The translations under genes and the position numbers were made by a program. A stretch of 64,000 nt of DNA from CBDFGN01 sp965247065 (lineage in GTDB: Bacteria > Bacteroidota > Bacteroidia > Cytophagales > Cyclobacteriaceae). The notes below the pieces were generated by a model. That model searched no databases, was not told the DNA's origin, and saw nothing but the letters and a program-made list of their open reading frames with translations. The first letter of the stretch is position 1, and every line of letters starts with the position of its first letter. The stretch lies in the NCBI GenBank assembly GCA_965247065.1, contig CBDFGN010000006.1, forward strand, positions 186,001 through 250,000. Direction: 5' to 3'. Positions 26,626 through 35,841 of this stretch are shown here, piece by piece.

Positions 26626-27288
26626 ATGGAGGTTAGGATAGCTTCGTCCTGGAGGGAAAAGTTGACCAATGAGTTTTCCAAAGATTATTTTAGCCAATTG
26701 GTTGAATTTGTTCGCTCTGAATACAAAACACAGCAGGTTTATCCACCAGGCAAAGAGATTTTCAGTGCCTTTGATCATTGCGACTTTGAACTGGTTAAAG
26801 TCGTGATCCTGGGGCAGGATCCTTACCACGGTCGAGGTCAGGCCAATGGGTTGTGCTTTTCGGTAAGGGATGGGATCAAAATGCCACCTTCCTTGGTGAA
26901 TATTTTTAAGGAAATCAAAGATGATCTTGGGATCGAAATACCTGAATCGGGCAACCTCGAGCGCTGGGCCAACCAGGGTGTTTTGCTGCTGAATGCAACC
27001 CTGACGGTACGGGCCGCAAGTCCTGGGTCCCATCAAAACAAGGGGTGGGAACAGTTTACCGACCAAGTGATTGCCTGCATTTCAGGGGAGAAAGCAGGTG
27101 TGGTTTTTCTCTTGTGGGGCACTTACGCTCAGAGGAAAGGATCGATAATAGATACAAACCGTCATTTGGTGTTGGAATCTCCTCATCCCTCGCCTTTTTC
27201 CGCCGAACGAGGCTTCTTTGGCTGTAGGCATTTTAGCAAGGCCAATGAATACCTAATTGAGCACCGTCAGCCTCCGATAAACTGGTAA
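26626..27288 (+). CDS. ung: Uracil-DNA glycosylase
   Basis: Removes uracil from DNA in base-excision repair. 220 residues from ATG 26626, which starts just before the family N-terminus; the upstream in-frame extension does not resemble UNG. Catalytic motif GQDPYHG (Asp 65, His 68) and the second motif HPSPFSAERGFFG, plus VLLLNATLTVR, are intact. Its stop is directly followed by the convergent lepB stop with no base between. Confidence 0.96.
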   Translation: MEVRIASSWREKLTNEFSKDYFSQLVEFVRSEYKTQQVYPPGKEIFSAFDHCDFELVKVVILGQDPYHGRGQANGLCFSVRDGIKMPPSLVNIFKEIKDDLGIEIPESGNLERWANQGVLLLNATLTVRAASPGSHQNKGWEQFTDQVIACISGEKAGVVFLLWGTYAQRKGSIIDTNRHLVLESPHPSPFSAERGFFGCRHFSKANEYLIEHRQPPINW

Positions 27289-28422
27289 TTAGTGGATAAG
27301 GTTAAATAGCCTGCTCCACCGGACCTTTTCCAATAAACCAGCATTTGGGTCCAGAGAAAACCATATGAATAAAGCCTTCCCAACTACATGGTCCTCCGGA
27401 ACAAAACCCCAAAACCTGGAGTCCTCGGAATTATGACGATTGTCGCCCATCATAAAGTAGTAGTCCTGCTTAAAGCGATACGCGTCTACTTCAATGCCCT
27501 CTAGAAGTAATTTGCCATTCTCGATGGACACGTCATCGTGGCCTTCATAGTGGGTAATGACCGATTGATAGGTGGCCAGGTTTTCCGGTGTCATCTGCAC
27601 CACCATTCCTTCATAAGGAATCTTTAAGGGTCCAAAGAAGTCCTCGTTCCAAGGAAATGTCTCTGGGTCCGGAAATACTCTGGGATTGATCTGATCCTCA
27701 CTCATGTGGATCGGATGGACATCCTGTACAAATGTAAGAGATTTAAGTGTCTCGACTACCTCGGGCGTGGAGTGAATAATGTAGCCGTTGTCCGCAGCAT
27801 AAAAATCGGTAATGTCGTATTTCCTAAACACCCTGTCCTTTATGGACTCATTGGAAATCACTTGATAACGGTATTGCATAAATTCTGGATTCTCTCCCTG
27901 TTCCCCGTTGACAAAGACCTGAAGATTCCTCACTTCAATTTCGTCCCCTGGAGTCCCGATGCACCGTTTGATATAGTGTACTCTTAAGTCGGACGGATGC
28001 TGGTACTCCAGCGGGTAATTGAAAACTACCGCATCGCCTCTTTGCACTTCTGTAAACCCAGGCAGACGAGTTTGGGGAAACTGGATCCAATCAAGATAGG
28101 ATGGGATTTGGGTGCCCCAAAAATACTGGTGTGCCAGGGGGAATTGAATAAGGGTCTTGGGGGTCCTGGCGCCGTAATGGAACTTGCTTACGAAAAGATA
28201 ATCGCCCACCAACAGCGATTTTTCCATGGAAGAGGTCGGAATAGTGAAAGGCTCTACCAGCAATCCCCGAATAAGGGTAGCCGCAATAATTGCGAAAATG
28301 ATGGAATCAACCCATTCCCTAAGATCAGATTTCTTAGTAGCCTTTGGTTTTGTTTTTTGACCTTCTTCCGAGGAACTCCTTTCCCAGAATTTCAACTTCG
28401 TAGTATCAGGTACCCAATTCAT
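27289..28422 (-). CDS. lepB: Signal peptidase I
   Basis: Cleaves Sec signal peptides at the outer face of the inner membrane. 377 residues. A basic cytoplasmic tail, one membrane helix (about 38-56), the catalytic serine in PTSSMEKSL (Ser 65), the catalytic lysine in HYIKRCIGTPGD, and the closing box MMGDNRHNSEDSR with FWGFVPEDHVVG. A large insert between Lys and the last box (about 190-300) is usual in Bacteroidota. Follows dapB after 75 bp, last gene of the minus-strand cluster. Confidence 0.95.
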   Translation of the reverse strand: MNWVPDTTKLKFWERSSSEEGQKTKPKATKKSDLREWVDSIIFAIIAATLIRGLLVEPFTIPTSSMEKSLLVGDYLFVSKFHYGARTPKTLIQFPLAHQYFWGTQIPSYLDWIQFPQTRLPGFTEVQRGDAVVFNYPLEYQHPSDLRVHYIKRCIGTPGDEIEVRNLQVFVNGEQGENPEFMQYRYQVISNESIKDRVFRKYDITDFYAADNGYIIHSTPEVVETLKSLTFVQDVHPIHMSEDQINPRVFPDPETFPWNEDFFGPLKIPYEGMVVQMTPENLATYQSVITHYEGHDDVSIENGKLLLEGIEVDAYRFKQDYYFMMGDNRHNSEDSRFWGFVPEDHVVGKALFIWFSLDPNAGLLEKVRWSRLFNLIH

Positions 28423-28430
28423 TTAAGGCG

Positions 28431-28438
28431 CAAAGGTA
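28431..28438 (-). promoter_or_regulatory. Possible -7 box (TACCTTTG) before lepB
   Basis: TACCTTTG on the minus strand ends nine bases before the lepB ATG, so the transcript would be almost leaderless. No TTG at the right distance. May be chance. Confidence 0.25.
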
Positions 28439-28497
28439 AGAAAAGGGGGATAACTCATTTGGCTATAGACAAACAAATTTCAGATAAGCGGTAGTGA

Positions 28498-29232
28498 CTA
28501 GGAATCGCCAAGCACATTGGCCAAATAATCATCCATGCTAAGAATTCCTTTACGGTCCTTTATCCATTCTGCAACCATAACCGCTCCCAGGGCGAATCCC
28601 CTTCGACTGTGGGCCAAGTGTTTTATTTGCAGTTCATCGATCGGGGAAGAATAAGTTACCGTGTGAGTTCCCGGGACCGTACCCTCCCTGATTGAGCTAA
28701 TAGTTAATTCATCCACCTCCTTTGTTTTTTCACCTGCCCATCTTTTTTTTGGAGAATAATTTGCAATAATTCCTTCAGCAAGTGTTATGGCGGTACCACT
28801 TGGAGCATCCTTTTTCTGAGTATGGTGGATTTCTTCAACAGACACATCGTAATCGCGGTAATAATTGTTCATTAGCCGAGCCATGAACTTGTTCAGCCTG
28901 AAGAAGAGATTAACTCCTATGCTGAAATTGGAGGCATAAAAGAAGCACCCGTTGTTAACCCGACATGCTTCCTCCACCCGGGTCCAATTACTCAGCCAAC
29001 CGGTTGTCCCGGATAATATGGGGACGCCTTTTTCAAGCGCCAGCTTAATATTCTCTACAGCCGAATCGGGTTGAGTAAATTCTATGCCGATATCCAATTC
29101 ATTCCAGTCAACGCTATCCAGTTGTTCCTGGTTATCAATGTCGATTTTGAACGGTACCTGGTGACCCCTGGACACGGCAATTTCTTCAATGGTCCTTCCC
29201 ATTTTGCCGTAGCCGAACAGAATAATCCTCAT
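28498..29232 (-). CDS. dapB: 4-hydroxy-tetrahydrodipicolinate reductase
   Basis: NAD(P)H-dependent step of lysine and diaminopimelate synthesis, feeding peptidoglycan. 244 residues. Dinucleotide-binding start IILFGYGKMGRTI, IEFTQPDSA, LSGTTGW, and the substrate motif EIHHTQKKDAPSGTA with its catalytic histidine and lysine. Two bases separate it from the DUF5683 gene, within the parAB-lepB cluster. Confidence 0.95.
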   Translation of the reverse strand: MRIILFGYGKMGRTIEEIAVSRGHQVPFKIDIDNQEQLDSVDWNELDIGIEFTQPDSAVENIKLALEKGVPILSGTTGWLSNWTRVEEACRVNNGCFFYASNFSIGVNLFFRLNKFMARLMNNYYRDYDVSVEEIHHTQKKDAPSGTAITLAEGIIANYSPKKRWAGEKTKEVDELTISSIREGTVPGTHTVTYSSPIDELQIKHLAHSRRGFALGAVMVAEWIKDRKGILSMDDYLANVLGDS

Positions 29233-29234
29233 AA

Positions 29235-29858
29235 TTAGAAATTTAAGGTAATTGATATTCCAGTAACCGGGCCGGGGAAATAGGCGACTTGGTCTACGGT
29301 TGGAGCTACCTTAAGACTAAGATCTTGGTTTACATCGAAGTCCTTCAGATGCGCGTCGATATGGGCGTCCAGAACATTTAAGAAATACAGAACGACTGTT
29401 AGTCCAAGCATAAGGTCCCGCGTGCGGCGCCATTGATCGGTTCTGCGACGGAGCGAATCTTCACTAAGATTTGAGTCGTTTTCAGTGCGTGGATCAGGGT
29501 CGGTCTCGGCCAACAGCAGCTTGCGGAAGATGTTATACCGCTCGTGGCTGAATTCGATGAAATAGCCAAAAAAGGCGAAGCCGCCATAGATAATTGGAAT
29601 TTTCCAGTATTTCTTGTTATAGGCCTGACCCAATCCGGGAAGGACTCCAGAATAAAGGGCGGCCTTCGCTGCAGGTTTCTCTTGGGTCGAATCGTAAGCC
29701 ACCTCGACAACCTGAATCGAGTCAGCATTCAAAACAACAGAATCGGTGGTCTCTACTGCCAAAGTGGAGTCGAATACAATTTCCGTTTCCTGACCGACCA
29801 CAGCCTGGGCCATAAGAACGATGCTAAAAACTGATCCGGGAAGAATTCTGAATTTCAT
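29235..29858 (-). CDS. DUF5683-domain membrane protein
   Basis: 207 residues. Signal peptide (FSIVLMAQAVVGQ), a linker rich in Asp/Ser/Val, then the DUF5683 core AALYSGVLPGLGQAYNKKYWKIPIIYGG with two or three hydrophobic segments (about 90-115 and 150-165) and a C-terminal strand GISITLNF. The family is mostly Bacteroidota and regularly sits between parB and dapB; function unknown. The ATG overlaps the parB stop (ATGA). Confidence 0.88.
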   Translation of the reverse strand: MKFRILPGSVFSIVLMAQAVVGQETEIVFDSTLAVETTDSVVLNADSIQVVEVAYDSTQEKPAAKAALYSGVLPGLGQAYNKKYWKIPIIYGGFAFFGYFIEFSHERYNIFRKLLLAETDPDPRTENDSNLSEDSLRRRTDQWRRTRDLMLGLTVVLYFLNVLDAHIDAHLKDFDVNQDLSLKVAPTVDQVAYFPGPVTGISITLNF

Positions 29859-30766
29859 TTGAAATCAATGATCTCCAAAATTCGTTCCAAATCTTCCGCC
29901 GAATAAAATGGGATCCGAATTTCTCCCTTGGATTTTTGATCGCTCTTAACCAAGATCTTGGTGCCGAGGAAGGACGAAAGTTCAGTTTGTAGCTTCCTTA
30001 CTTCCGCATTGGGTGTCGATTTTGGGGCGGGTTTTGGGTCCAGGGATTTGGCCGCCGCACCGGAAACAAGTTGTCTAACAAGCTGCTCAACGTTGCGAAC
30101 TGAAAGGTGATAATCCAGAATCTTCCTGAGCAGTGTCAATTGCAGATCGATATCTTCCACCGCGAGGATGGCCTTGGCATGGCCCATAGTAATACGATTA
30201 TCCCTCAGGGAAATTTGAATGTCCGGAGGAAGTTTTAGTAGTCTAAGATAATTATTCACCGTACTTCGATTCTTTCCTACTCTTCCTCCCAACTGTTCCT
30301 GATTAAGACGACATTCAGCAAGTAACCTCTGGTAACTCAAGGCTATTTCAATGGCGTTGAGATTCTCTCTTTGGATGTTTTCGATGAGGGCCATCTCCAG
30401 CATTTGTTGGTCGTTAGCAGTTCGAATGAAGGCTGGAATTCCATTTAGCCCCGCCATTTTGGAGGCCTGGAGCCTTCGCTCCCCGGAAATAAGCTGATAC
30501 CTGTTTTTCCCTCTGCGCCGTACGGTTACTGGTTGGATAATGCCCTGAACCTTTATGGAATCGGCCAGCTCCTCCAATGACTCCTGATCAATCTTTGACC
30601 TTGGCTGAAAAGGGTTGCTTTCAATCTTTGAAATCAGGATTTCGCTAATTGAGCTGGCGGTGTCATGGATGATTTGGTCTTTGATTACCTTAGCCGAATC
30701 TTCCAGCAATGCCCCTAGGCCTCGTCCTAGAACGCTTTTTCTCCTGCCTGGACTTTTCGGACTCAT
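29855..30766 (-). CDS. parB: Chromosome partitioning protein ParB
   Basis: CTP-dependent DNA clamp loading at parS. 303 residues. N-terminal ParA-activating tail (RKSVLGRGLGALLED), CTP-binding motif SGERRLQASKMAGL, helix-turn-helix VGKNRSTVNNYLRLL, and a C-terminal dimer domain (about 255-303) after a Pro/Ala linker. Overlaps parA by four bases. I did not find a clear parS palindrome in the window. Confidence 0.95.
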   Translation of the reverse strand: MSPKSPGRRKSVLGRGLGALLEDSAKVIKDQIIHDTASSISEILISKIESNPFQPRSKIDQESLEELADSIKVQGIIQPVTVRRRGKNRYQLISGERRLQASKMAGLNGIPAFIRTANDQQMLEMALIENIQRENLNAIEIALSYQRLLAECRLNQEQLGGRVGKNRSTVNNYLRLLKLPPDIQISLRDNRITMGHAKAILAVEDIDLQLTLLRKILDYHLSVRNVEQLVRQLVSGAAAKSLDPKPAPKSTPNAEVRKLQTELSSFLGTKILVKSDQKSKGEIRIPFYSAEDLERILEIIDFK

Positions 30767-31545
30767 ATCTTGCTTAACGTTAGTCCGTTTTTGGTCAGTA
30801 TTTCTTTAGCCAGGTTCAAATAGCTGACGGCACCTTTGCTGTGCGCATCGTGTGAAATTATCGGCAATCCAAAGGATGGCGCTTCACTGAGTCTTATGTT
30901 CCTGGGAATTAGAGTTTGAAACACCATTTTTCGGAAATGGGTTACGACCTCTTCAACCACCTGGTTGGAAAGGCGAAGGCGGACGTCGTACATGGTCAAG
31001 AGGATTCCTTCTATTTCTAAACCCGGATTCAGTCGCGACTGTATGATCTTTATGGTATTCAGTAATTTGCCAAGGCCTTCTAAAGCAAAATACTCACATT
31101 GGACTGGTATGATCACCGAATCGGCCGCAGTTAGGGCGTTTATGGTAATCAACCCCAGTGAGGGTGAGCAATCTATTATGATAAAGTCATAGTCATCCTT
31201 CAGCTGCCTCACTACCCCGGCCATTTTCTCCTCACGGTGATCCATGTTCACCATTTCGATTTCGGCACCAACCAGGTCGATATGGGAGGGAAGCAAGTAG
31301 AGGTAATCGATTTCAGTTTTCACAATGCAGTCCTGGACGGAGATTTCGCCAAGCATGGTTTCGTAGATACTCCGGGTGATTTCCCTGGGATTGAATCCTA
31401 TTCCCGAGGTTGAGTTGGCCTGGGGATCGGCGTCCACTATCAGAGTTTTGAACTCAAGTGCGGCCAAACTAGCCGCCAGGTTGATTGCCGAGGTGGTTTT
31501 GCCTACTCCACCTTTTTGGTTAGCGATTGCCAGGATCTTACCCAT
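30763..31545 (-). CDS. parA: Chromosome partitioning ATPase ParA (Soj)
   Basis: 260 residues, usual for chromosomal Soj-type proteins without an N-terminal HTH. Deviant Walker A NQKGGVGKTTSAINL, switch FKTLIVDADPQANSTSG, and Walker B DFIIIDCSPSLGL. Moves ParB-bound origins by nucleoid gradient. Starts 18 bp after yidC stop in the same direction. Confidence 0.95.
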   Translation of the reverse strand: MGKILAIANQKGGVGKTTSAINLAASLAALEFKTLIVDADPQANSTSGIGFNPREITRSIYETMLGEISVQDCIVKTEIDYLYLLPSHIDLVGAEIEMVNMDHREEKMAGVVRQLKDDYDFIIIDCSPSLGLITINALTAADSVIIPVQCEYFALEGLGKLLNTIKIIQSRLNPGLEIEGILLTMYDVRLRLSNQVVEEVVTHFRKMVFQTLIPRNIRLSEAPSFGLPIISHDAHSKGAVSYLNLAKEILTKNGLTLSKI

Positions 31546-31563
31546 GAAATTTCAGAGAAATTA

Positions 31564-33396
31564 TCAGCGTACTTTGCGCTTTTTGCCCGTTTCCTTGGCC
31601 TTCATCGCCTCCTCCAGCCGGGTCTGGAATTTAGACTTCTTTTTGCCCACATTCCGTTTCCGATTTTCGTCCAGTACCTGTCTTATTTTTTCTTCATCTA
31701 TAAATCTTTTGATCAATGCTTGTTGGCCGAAGGTAACCATATTTTGGACAAAGTAGTAAAAAGTCAGACCCGCAGAGAATGAGTTCAAAATGAACATAAA
31801 CATCACCGGCATCATGTAAGAAATTGACTTCATGGGTCCCTGCACGGTGGTCATTTGATTGTTCATCCAGGTGTAGAGAATTGTGGATCCTGTCATCAGG
31901 ATGGTAAAAAGACTAACGTGGGACCCATAGAATGGAATCGTAAATGGCAAATCAAGGATTGAATCATAGGTCGACAGGTCATGGGCCCATAAAAAGCTTT
32001 CCTGCCGAAGCTCAATTGAGTTGGGAAAGAAATTGAACATGGCTAAAAGAATCGGCATCTGGAGCAGCAACGGGATACATCCGCTCAACGGGTTTACGCC
32101 AACCTGTTGGAACAGCTTCATTTGTTCGGCCTGTACTTTTTGCATGTCATCTCCGTACTTTTTCTTAAGCTCGTCGATTTCAGGCTTCATGACCTTTTGC
32201 TTGGCCATCGATAGATAGGATTTATAGGAGAGAGGAGATAGTATGACCTTGATAATGAGCACCAGAATGACAATGATTATGCCATAGTTGGATATATACT
32301 GCTCCAGAAAGTTGAATATGGGTATTATCAGGTATTTGTTGAACCAGCTAAACAAAGACCAGCCCAAATACACGTTTTCTGAAAACCCAGCAGTTACTTT
32401 CTTCAGGATTTGGTAGTTATTGGGACCAAAGTAAAACTCGAAATTCGCTCCACTCTGTTGTACCTGATTCAAGGGCAAGGCAAACGCGGCGAAAGTATTC
32501 TTGACGACCGAGGAGTCCGTTGGGTCTACCATGGTTCGGACATAGCCCCCGCTAAAGGCATCGGCGGCGACTAATCCGGTGGTAAAAAAATGCTGCTTAA
32601 AGCTAAACCATTTTACCGCCTGATCTAGCTGTTCTTCCTCGGGATCGGTTGACCTTTCACTAAGATAATCAAACTGGCCATCAACGGTGTAATAGTTGAT
32701 AGTTGTAGTGTTTCGGGAATCCAGCAAGTTCTCTTCTACGGCCTTGATGTTATTGGTCCATTCGAGAAAAAGGGTCTGTCCGACCAGTTCATCGTCGAGA
32801 CCGTGCATTTCAAGGCGGTAGCCTAGCTGGTACCCGGTTCCCTGCAGGCCATAGGTTTGCTTGATCCACCGTCCATTACCCAGGTCCATGGTAAGCGTCA
32901 CTTCGGACGAATCTGATCCGGAGAGATCCAACCTGGAACGGTCACTCCGAAAAAATAGTTGAGATAGTTCAATTTCGTCCTGGAGAGACGGAAGTTTGAA
33001 AGTGTAGTAGCTACTGGCCTCATCCAGCAAAACCAGTGGTTGCTTATCAGAGGTCAGAAACTTCTTGAGAAGCACCTCTTTGACTATGCCCCCTTGCGAA
33101 TTTAGCACGACCCTGATATCCTCATTCTCTAAAACCACCTCGGTCGGGGATCCTTGAGCGGCTTGGGAGAATATACCCAAAGACTGCTGTCTTTGTTGCC
33201 GCAGCAGCGAGTCCTGGCGCGTGTTAATTTTTTCCGGCTGCAGGGTTTGTCCGGCTTCCTCCGGGATCGCAGGAACCGCTTCCAGGGTGTCTGCGGGAAG
33301 CGGCTCATGGGTAATTGGCGGCCGGCTGAAAAACTGAAAGTATATTAGCAGCAGTGCGGTTATCAGGACCAAACCGATTGCCTGGTTTTTATCCAT
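31564..33396 (-). CDS. yidC: Membrane protein insertase YidC
   Basis: 610 residues. N-terminal membrane helix (MDKNQAIGLVLITALLLIYF), a large periplasmic domain (about 80-360), then the five-helix insertase core with ILSPLSYKSYLSMAKQKVMKP, the amphipathic coiled hairpin rich in Lys/Glu, and QVGVNPLSGCIPLLLQMPI. A basic C-terminal tail (KRNVGKKKSKFQTR) probably contacts ribosomes. Between pyrG and parA; a -7 box precedes it. Confidence 0.96.
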   Translation of the reverse strand: MDKNQAIGLVLITALLLIYFQFFSRPPITHEPLPADTLEAVPAIPEEAGQTLQPEKINTRQDSLLRQQRQQSLGIFSQAAQGSPTEVVLENEDIRVVLNSQGGIVKEVLLKKFLTSDKQPLVLLDEASSYYTFKLPSLQDEIELSQLFFRSDRSRLDLSGSDSSEVTLTMDLGNGRWIKQTYGLQGTGYQLGYRLEMHGLDDELVGQTLFLEWTNNIKAVEENLLDSRNTTTINYYTVDGQFDYLSERSTDPEEEQLDQAVKWFSFKQHFFTTGLVAADAFSGGYVRTMVDPTDSSVVKNTFAAFALPLNQVQQSGANFEFYFGPNNYQILKKVTAGFSENVYLGWSLFSWFNKYLIIPIFNFLEQYISNYGIIIVILVLIIKVILSPLSYKSYLSMAKQKVMKPEIDELKKKYGDDMQKVQAEQMKLFQQVGVNPLSGCIPLLLQMPILLAMFNFFPNSIELRQESFLWAHDLSTYDSILDLPFTIPFYGSHVSLFTILMTGSTILYTWMNNQMTTVQGPMKSISYMMPVMFMFILNSFSAGLTFYYFVQNMVTFGQQALIKRFIDEEKIRQVLDENRKRNVGKKKSKFQTRLEEAMKAKETGKKRKVR

Positions 33397-33420
33397 GAAT
33401 TGGGTTCAAAATTGAAGCTG

Positions 33421-33428
33421 CAAAGTTA
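33421..33428 (-). promoter_or_regulatory. Candidate -7 box (TAACTTTG) for yidC
   Basis: TAACTTTG on the minus strand, 24 bp before the yidC ATG, in the 68-bp gap after pyrG. No clear -33 TTG. It would allow yidC-parAB expression apart from pyrG. Confidence 0.4.
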
Positions 33429-33464
33429 TAGGATTTGCTGTTTATAGTTGCCAGGAAGGCCAAA

Positions 33465-35087
33465 TTATTTGGAGCCATTCAGCCGCATTTCAAGGGCGGC
33501 TTTCACGAAGCGGACGAATAACGGGTGTGGTTTGGCCACCGTACTTTTGAGCTCAGGATGAAATTGGCAACCAATAAACCATGAGTGGTCTTTTAATTCA
33601 ACCAACTCGACCAGGCCGGTCTCGGGGTTGAAACCGGAGGCCGTCATACCGTATTTTTCAAGTTTATCCAAGTAACGATTATTAAATTCGTAACGATGAC
33701 GGTGACGCTCGCGAATTTTGGATTTACCATAGGCCTGAGCCGCCTTAGATCCTTTCTTGACATTGCATTTGTAGGCCCCCAATCTCATCGTGCCTCCCAT
33801 CAAAGTAACCTGCTTTTGTTCCTCCATAAGGTCGATGACCGGGTTTGAAGTGTCCTTATCGAGCTCGGTGGAGGACGCATTTTTCATACCGAGGACATTA
33901 CGCGCATATTCTATTACAGCGCATTGCATTCCCAGGCATATTCCAAGGAATGGCACATTGTTTTCACGAGCATAACGTGCTGCTTCAATTTTGCCATCAA
34001 GGCCTCTTCTTCCAAATCCAGGAGCAACAAGGATCCCCTGAAGTTGATCAAGAATCTTTTCCCCCTCTTGATCATCCAGGTCTTCAGAGTCAATTAGCTT
34101 GAGGTCTACTTTGCAGTCGTTGATGACCCCTGCGTGAGTGAACGATTCAATTATCGATTTGTAAGCGTCCGGAAGCCTCACGTACTTGCCCACCAAGCCA
34201 ATGCTGACTTCTTTGGTAGGGGTTTTGAGTCGGCCCAGGAACTCTTTCCACTGTTCGATTTGCGGTTCTCCTTTATGAGCCAGTTTCAATTTGGTCAGCA
34301 CCCGTTCATCCAGCTTTTCTTTTTTCATTAAAACCGGGACGTCGTAAATAGTTTCGGCATCAATTGCTTCTATTACCGAATTCAGGCCAACATTACAGAA
34401 TAAAGATATCTTCTTCCGGATTTCCACTGGAAGAGATTTTTCGGTGCGGCACACCAGGACATCCGGCTGAATCCCGGCCTCAAGCAGTTGCTTCACGGAA
34501 TGTTGAGTGGGCTTTGTCTTCAGCTCGCCCGCAGACTCGAGGTAAGGTATCAACGTCAGATGGATGGACAGGAAGTTGTTAGCGCCTACATCCCATTTGA
34601 CCTGACGTACGGCTTCAATAAAGGGTAGGGATTCAATATCTCCTACGCAACCGCCAATTTCGGTAATGACAATATCATACTCCCCGGTTTTTCCCAGAAG
34701 AAAAATGTTGTGCTTAATTTCATCAGTTATATGGGGAACGACTTGAACTGTTTTTCCCAAATAATCACCCTGCCGCTCCTTGGTGATGACATTATGGTAT
34801 ATTCGGCCGGTGGTGACGTTGTTGGCCTGAGAGGTGCGAATATTAAGGAATCTCTCATAATGACCGAGGTCCAGATCAGTCTCCGCACCATCATCAGTAA
34901 CGTAGCACTCCCCGTGCTCATAGGGGTTCATTGTGCCAGGGTCTATATTGATATAAGGATCAAATTTTTGGATGGTAACCGAAAAACCTCGCGATTGTAG
35001 AAGCTTGCCTATGGAGGCTGAAATGATGCCCTTTCCCAGGGAGGACGTAACCCCGCCCGTGACGAAAATGTATTTGACTTGACCCAT
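33465..35087 (-). CDS. pyrG: CTP synthase
   Basis: Converts UTP to CTP with glutamine and ATP. 540 residues, typical. N-terminal synthetase with GGVTSSLGKGIISASIG and ITEIGGCVGDIES; C-terminal glutamine amidotransferase with the nucleophile in FLGICLGMQCAV and the partner His/Glu in CQFHPEL. Has a strong promoter upstream. The IS630 element is inserted about 100 bp upstream of the start but beyond the promoter. Confidence 0.97.
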   Translation of the reverse strand: MGQVKYIFVTGGVTSSLGKGIISASIGKLLQSRGFSVTIQKFDPYINIDPGTMNPYEHGECYVTDDGAETDLDLGHYERFLNIRTSQANNVTTGRIYHNVITKERQGDYLGKTVQVVPHITDEIKHNIFLLGKTGEYDIVITEIGGCVGDIESLPFIEAVRQVKWDVGANNFLSIHLTLIPYLESAGELKTKPTQHSVKQLLEAGIQPDVLVCRTEKSLPVEIRKKISLFCNVGLNSVIEAIDAETIYDVPVLMKKEKLDERVLTKLKLAHKGEPQIEQWKEFLGRLKTPTKEVSIGLVGKYVRLPDAYKSIIESFTHAGVINDCKVDLKLIDSEDLDDQEGEKILDQLQGILVAPGFGRRGLDGKIEAARYARENNVPFLGICLGMQCAVIEYARNVLGMKNASSTELDKDTSNPVIDLMEEQKQVTLMGGTMRLGAYKCNVKKGSKAAQAYGKSKIRERHRHRYEFNNRYLDKLEKYGMTASGFNPETGLVELVELKDHSWFIGCQFHPELKSTVAKPHPLFVRFVKAALEMRLNGSK

Positions 35088-35112
35088 AAGCAGGAGTTGT
35101 ACCTATGGGGCT

Positions 35113-35144
35113 CAAAGATAGAGAGAAATGGGGAGATAATTCAA
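35113..35144 (-). promoter_or_regulatory. Promoter of pyrG
   Basis: Minus strand TTG (35144-35142), 21-base spacer, TATCTTTG (35120-35113). It lies between pyrG and the IS630 left end (35194) and is left intact by the insertion. Confidence 0.65.
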
Positions 35145-35201
35145 CAATCAGCAAAATGAAAATTCATATAGAAAAATTGCTAATTTTCACCTAGTGTCAT
35201 G

Positions 35202-35837
35202 TCAAGTTCGAATTGACGGATAAAGCTTTTTTAATTTTATCCGTGCATCTTTTGTTGTAAAGCGCCAATCAATACTGGCGTTCTTGTTGTTTCGATGTTC
35301 CTCCCATGCTTTCACTTCTTTTCGGATTATCTCCATACTGTCAATTCGTCTACTTAAGCATTGTCTGGAAAGCACACTGAGTTCAATTTCTGCCATGTTC
35401 AGCCAGCTTCCATGTTTTGGTGTATATACAAGCTCAAACCGATCCCATATTCTTTTTGCTTCTTCGGGAGGATATGTTTCATATAAGGAGGCAGCTGTAT
35501 GTGTGATATAATTGTCCATCACTAAGGTGATCTTCCCAGAATCAGGATACATCTGATCAGCAATCTCTTTGATGAACTTAGCCCAGTCTTTCCGGGTTTT
35601 CCTCTCGGTAAGCTTAACCATTCGCTTTCCTGTGACCGGCTCACTGGCAATAAACACATTACACACCCCGCAACGCCGGTATTCATAATCCACCCTGGTT
35701 GCTTTGCCCTTTTGCATCGGCTCGGTTATCCTGGTTTCCTTAATCAATTGTTTGGGCGTTTCATCCATGCATACTACCGGACTTTCAGGATCATAAGGCC
35801 GTTTATACACATCTAATACCTGCTCCATGTGTGCCAC
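35202..35837 (-). CDS. IS630 transposase, C-terminal frame (DDE catalytic part)
   Basis: 211 residues from the first ATG, but homology continues upstream (FVAHMEQVLDVYKRPYDP), so it is the second half of one protein. The DDE triad is complete: VVCMDETPKQ, LVMDNYITH, and WLNMAEIELS. Joined to the N-terminal frame by a +1 shift (or loss of one A) at the A7 run near 35900-35906. The stop is inside the left inverted repeat. Confidence 0.82.
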   Translation of the reverse strand: MAHMEQVLDVYKRPYDPESPVVCMDETPKQLIKETRITEPMQKGKATRVDYEYRRCGVCNVFIASEPVTGKRMVKLTERKTRKDWAKFIKEIADQMYPDSGKITLVMDNYITHTAASLYETYPPEEAKRIWDRFELVYTPKHGSWLNMAEIELSVLSRQCLSRRIDSMEIIRKEVKAWEEHRNNKNASIDWRFTTKDARIKLKKLYPSIRT

Positions 35838-35841
35838 AAAG

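Noticed and set aside
26530..27066. 178-codon minus-strand open frame across ung
   Set aside because: Antisense to the catalytic core of ung; no protein features.
31376..31756. 126-codon open frame on the plus strand over parA and yidC
   Set aside because: Lies fully over two conserved genes on the other strand and resembles nothing.
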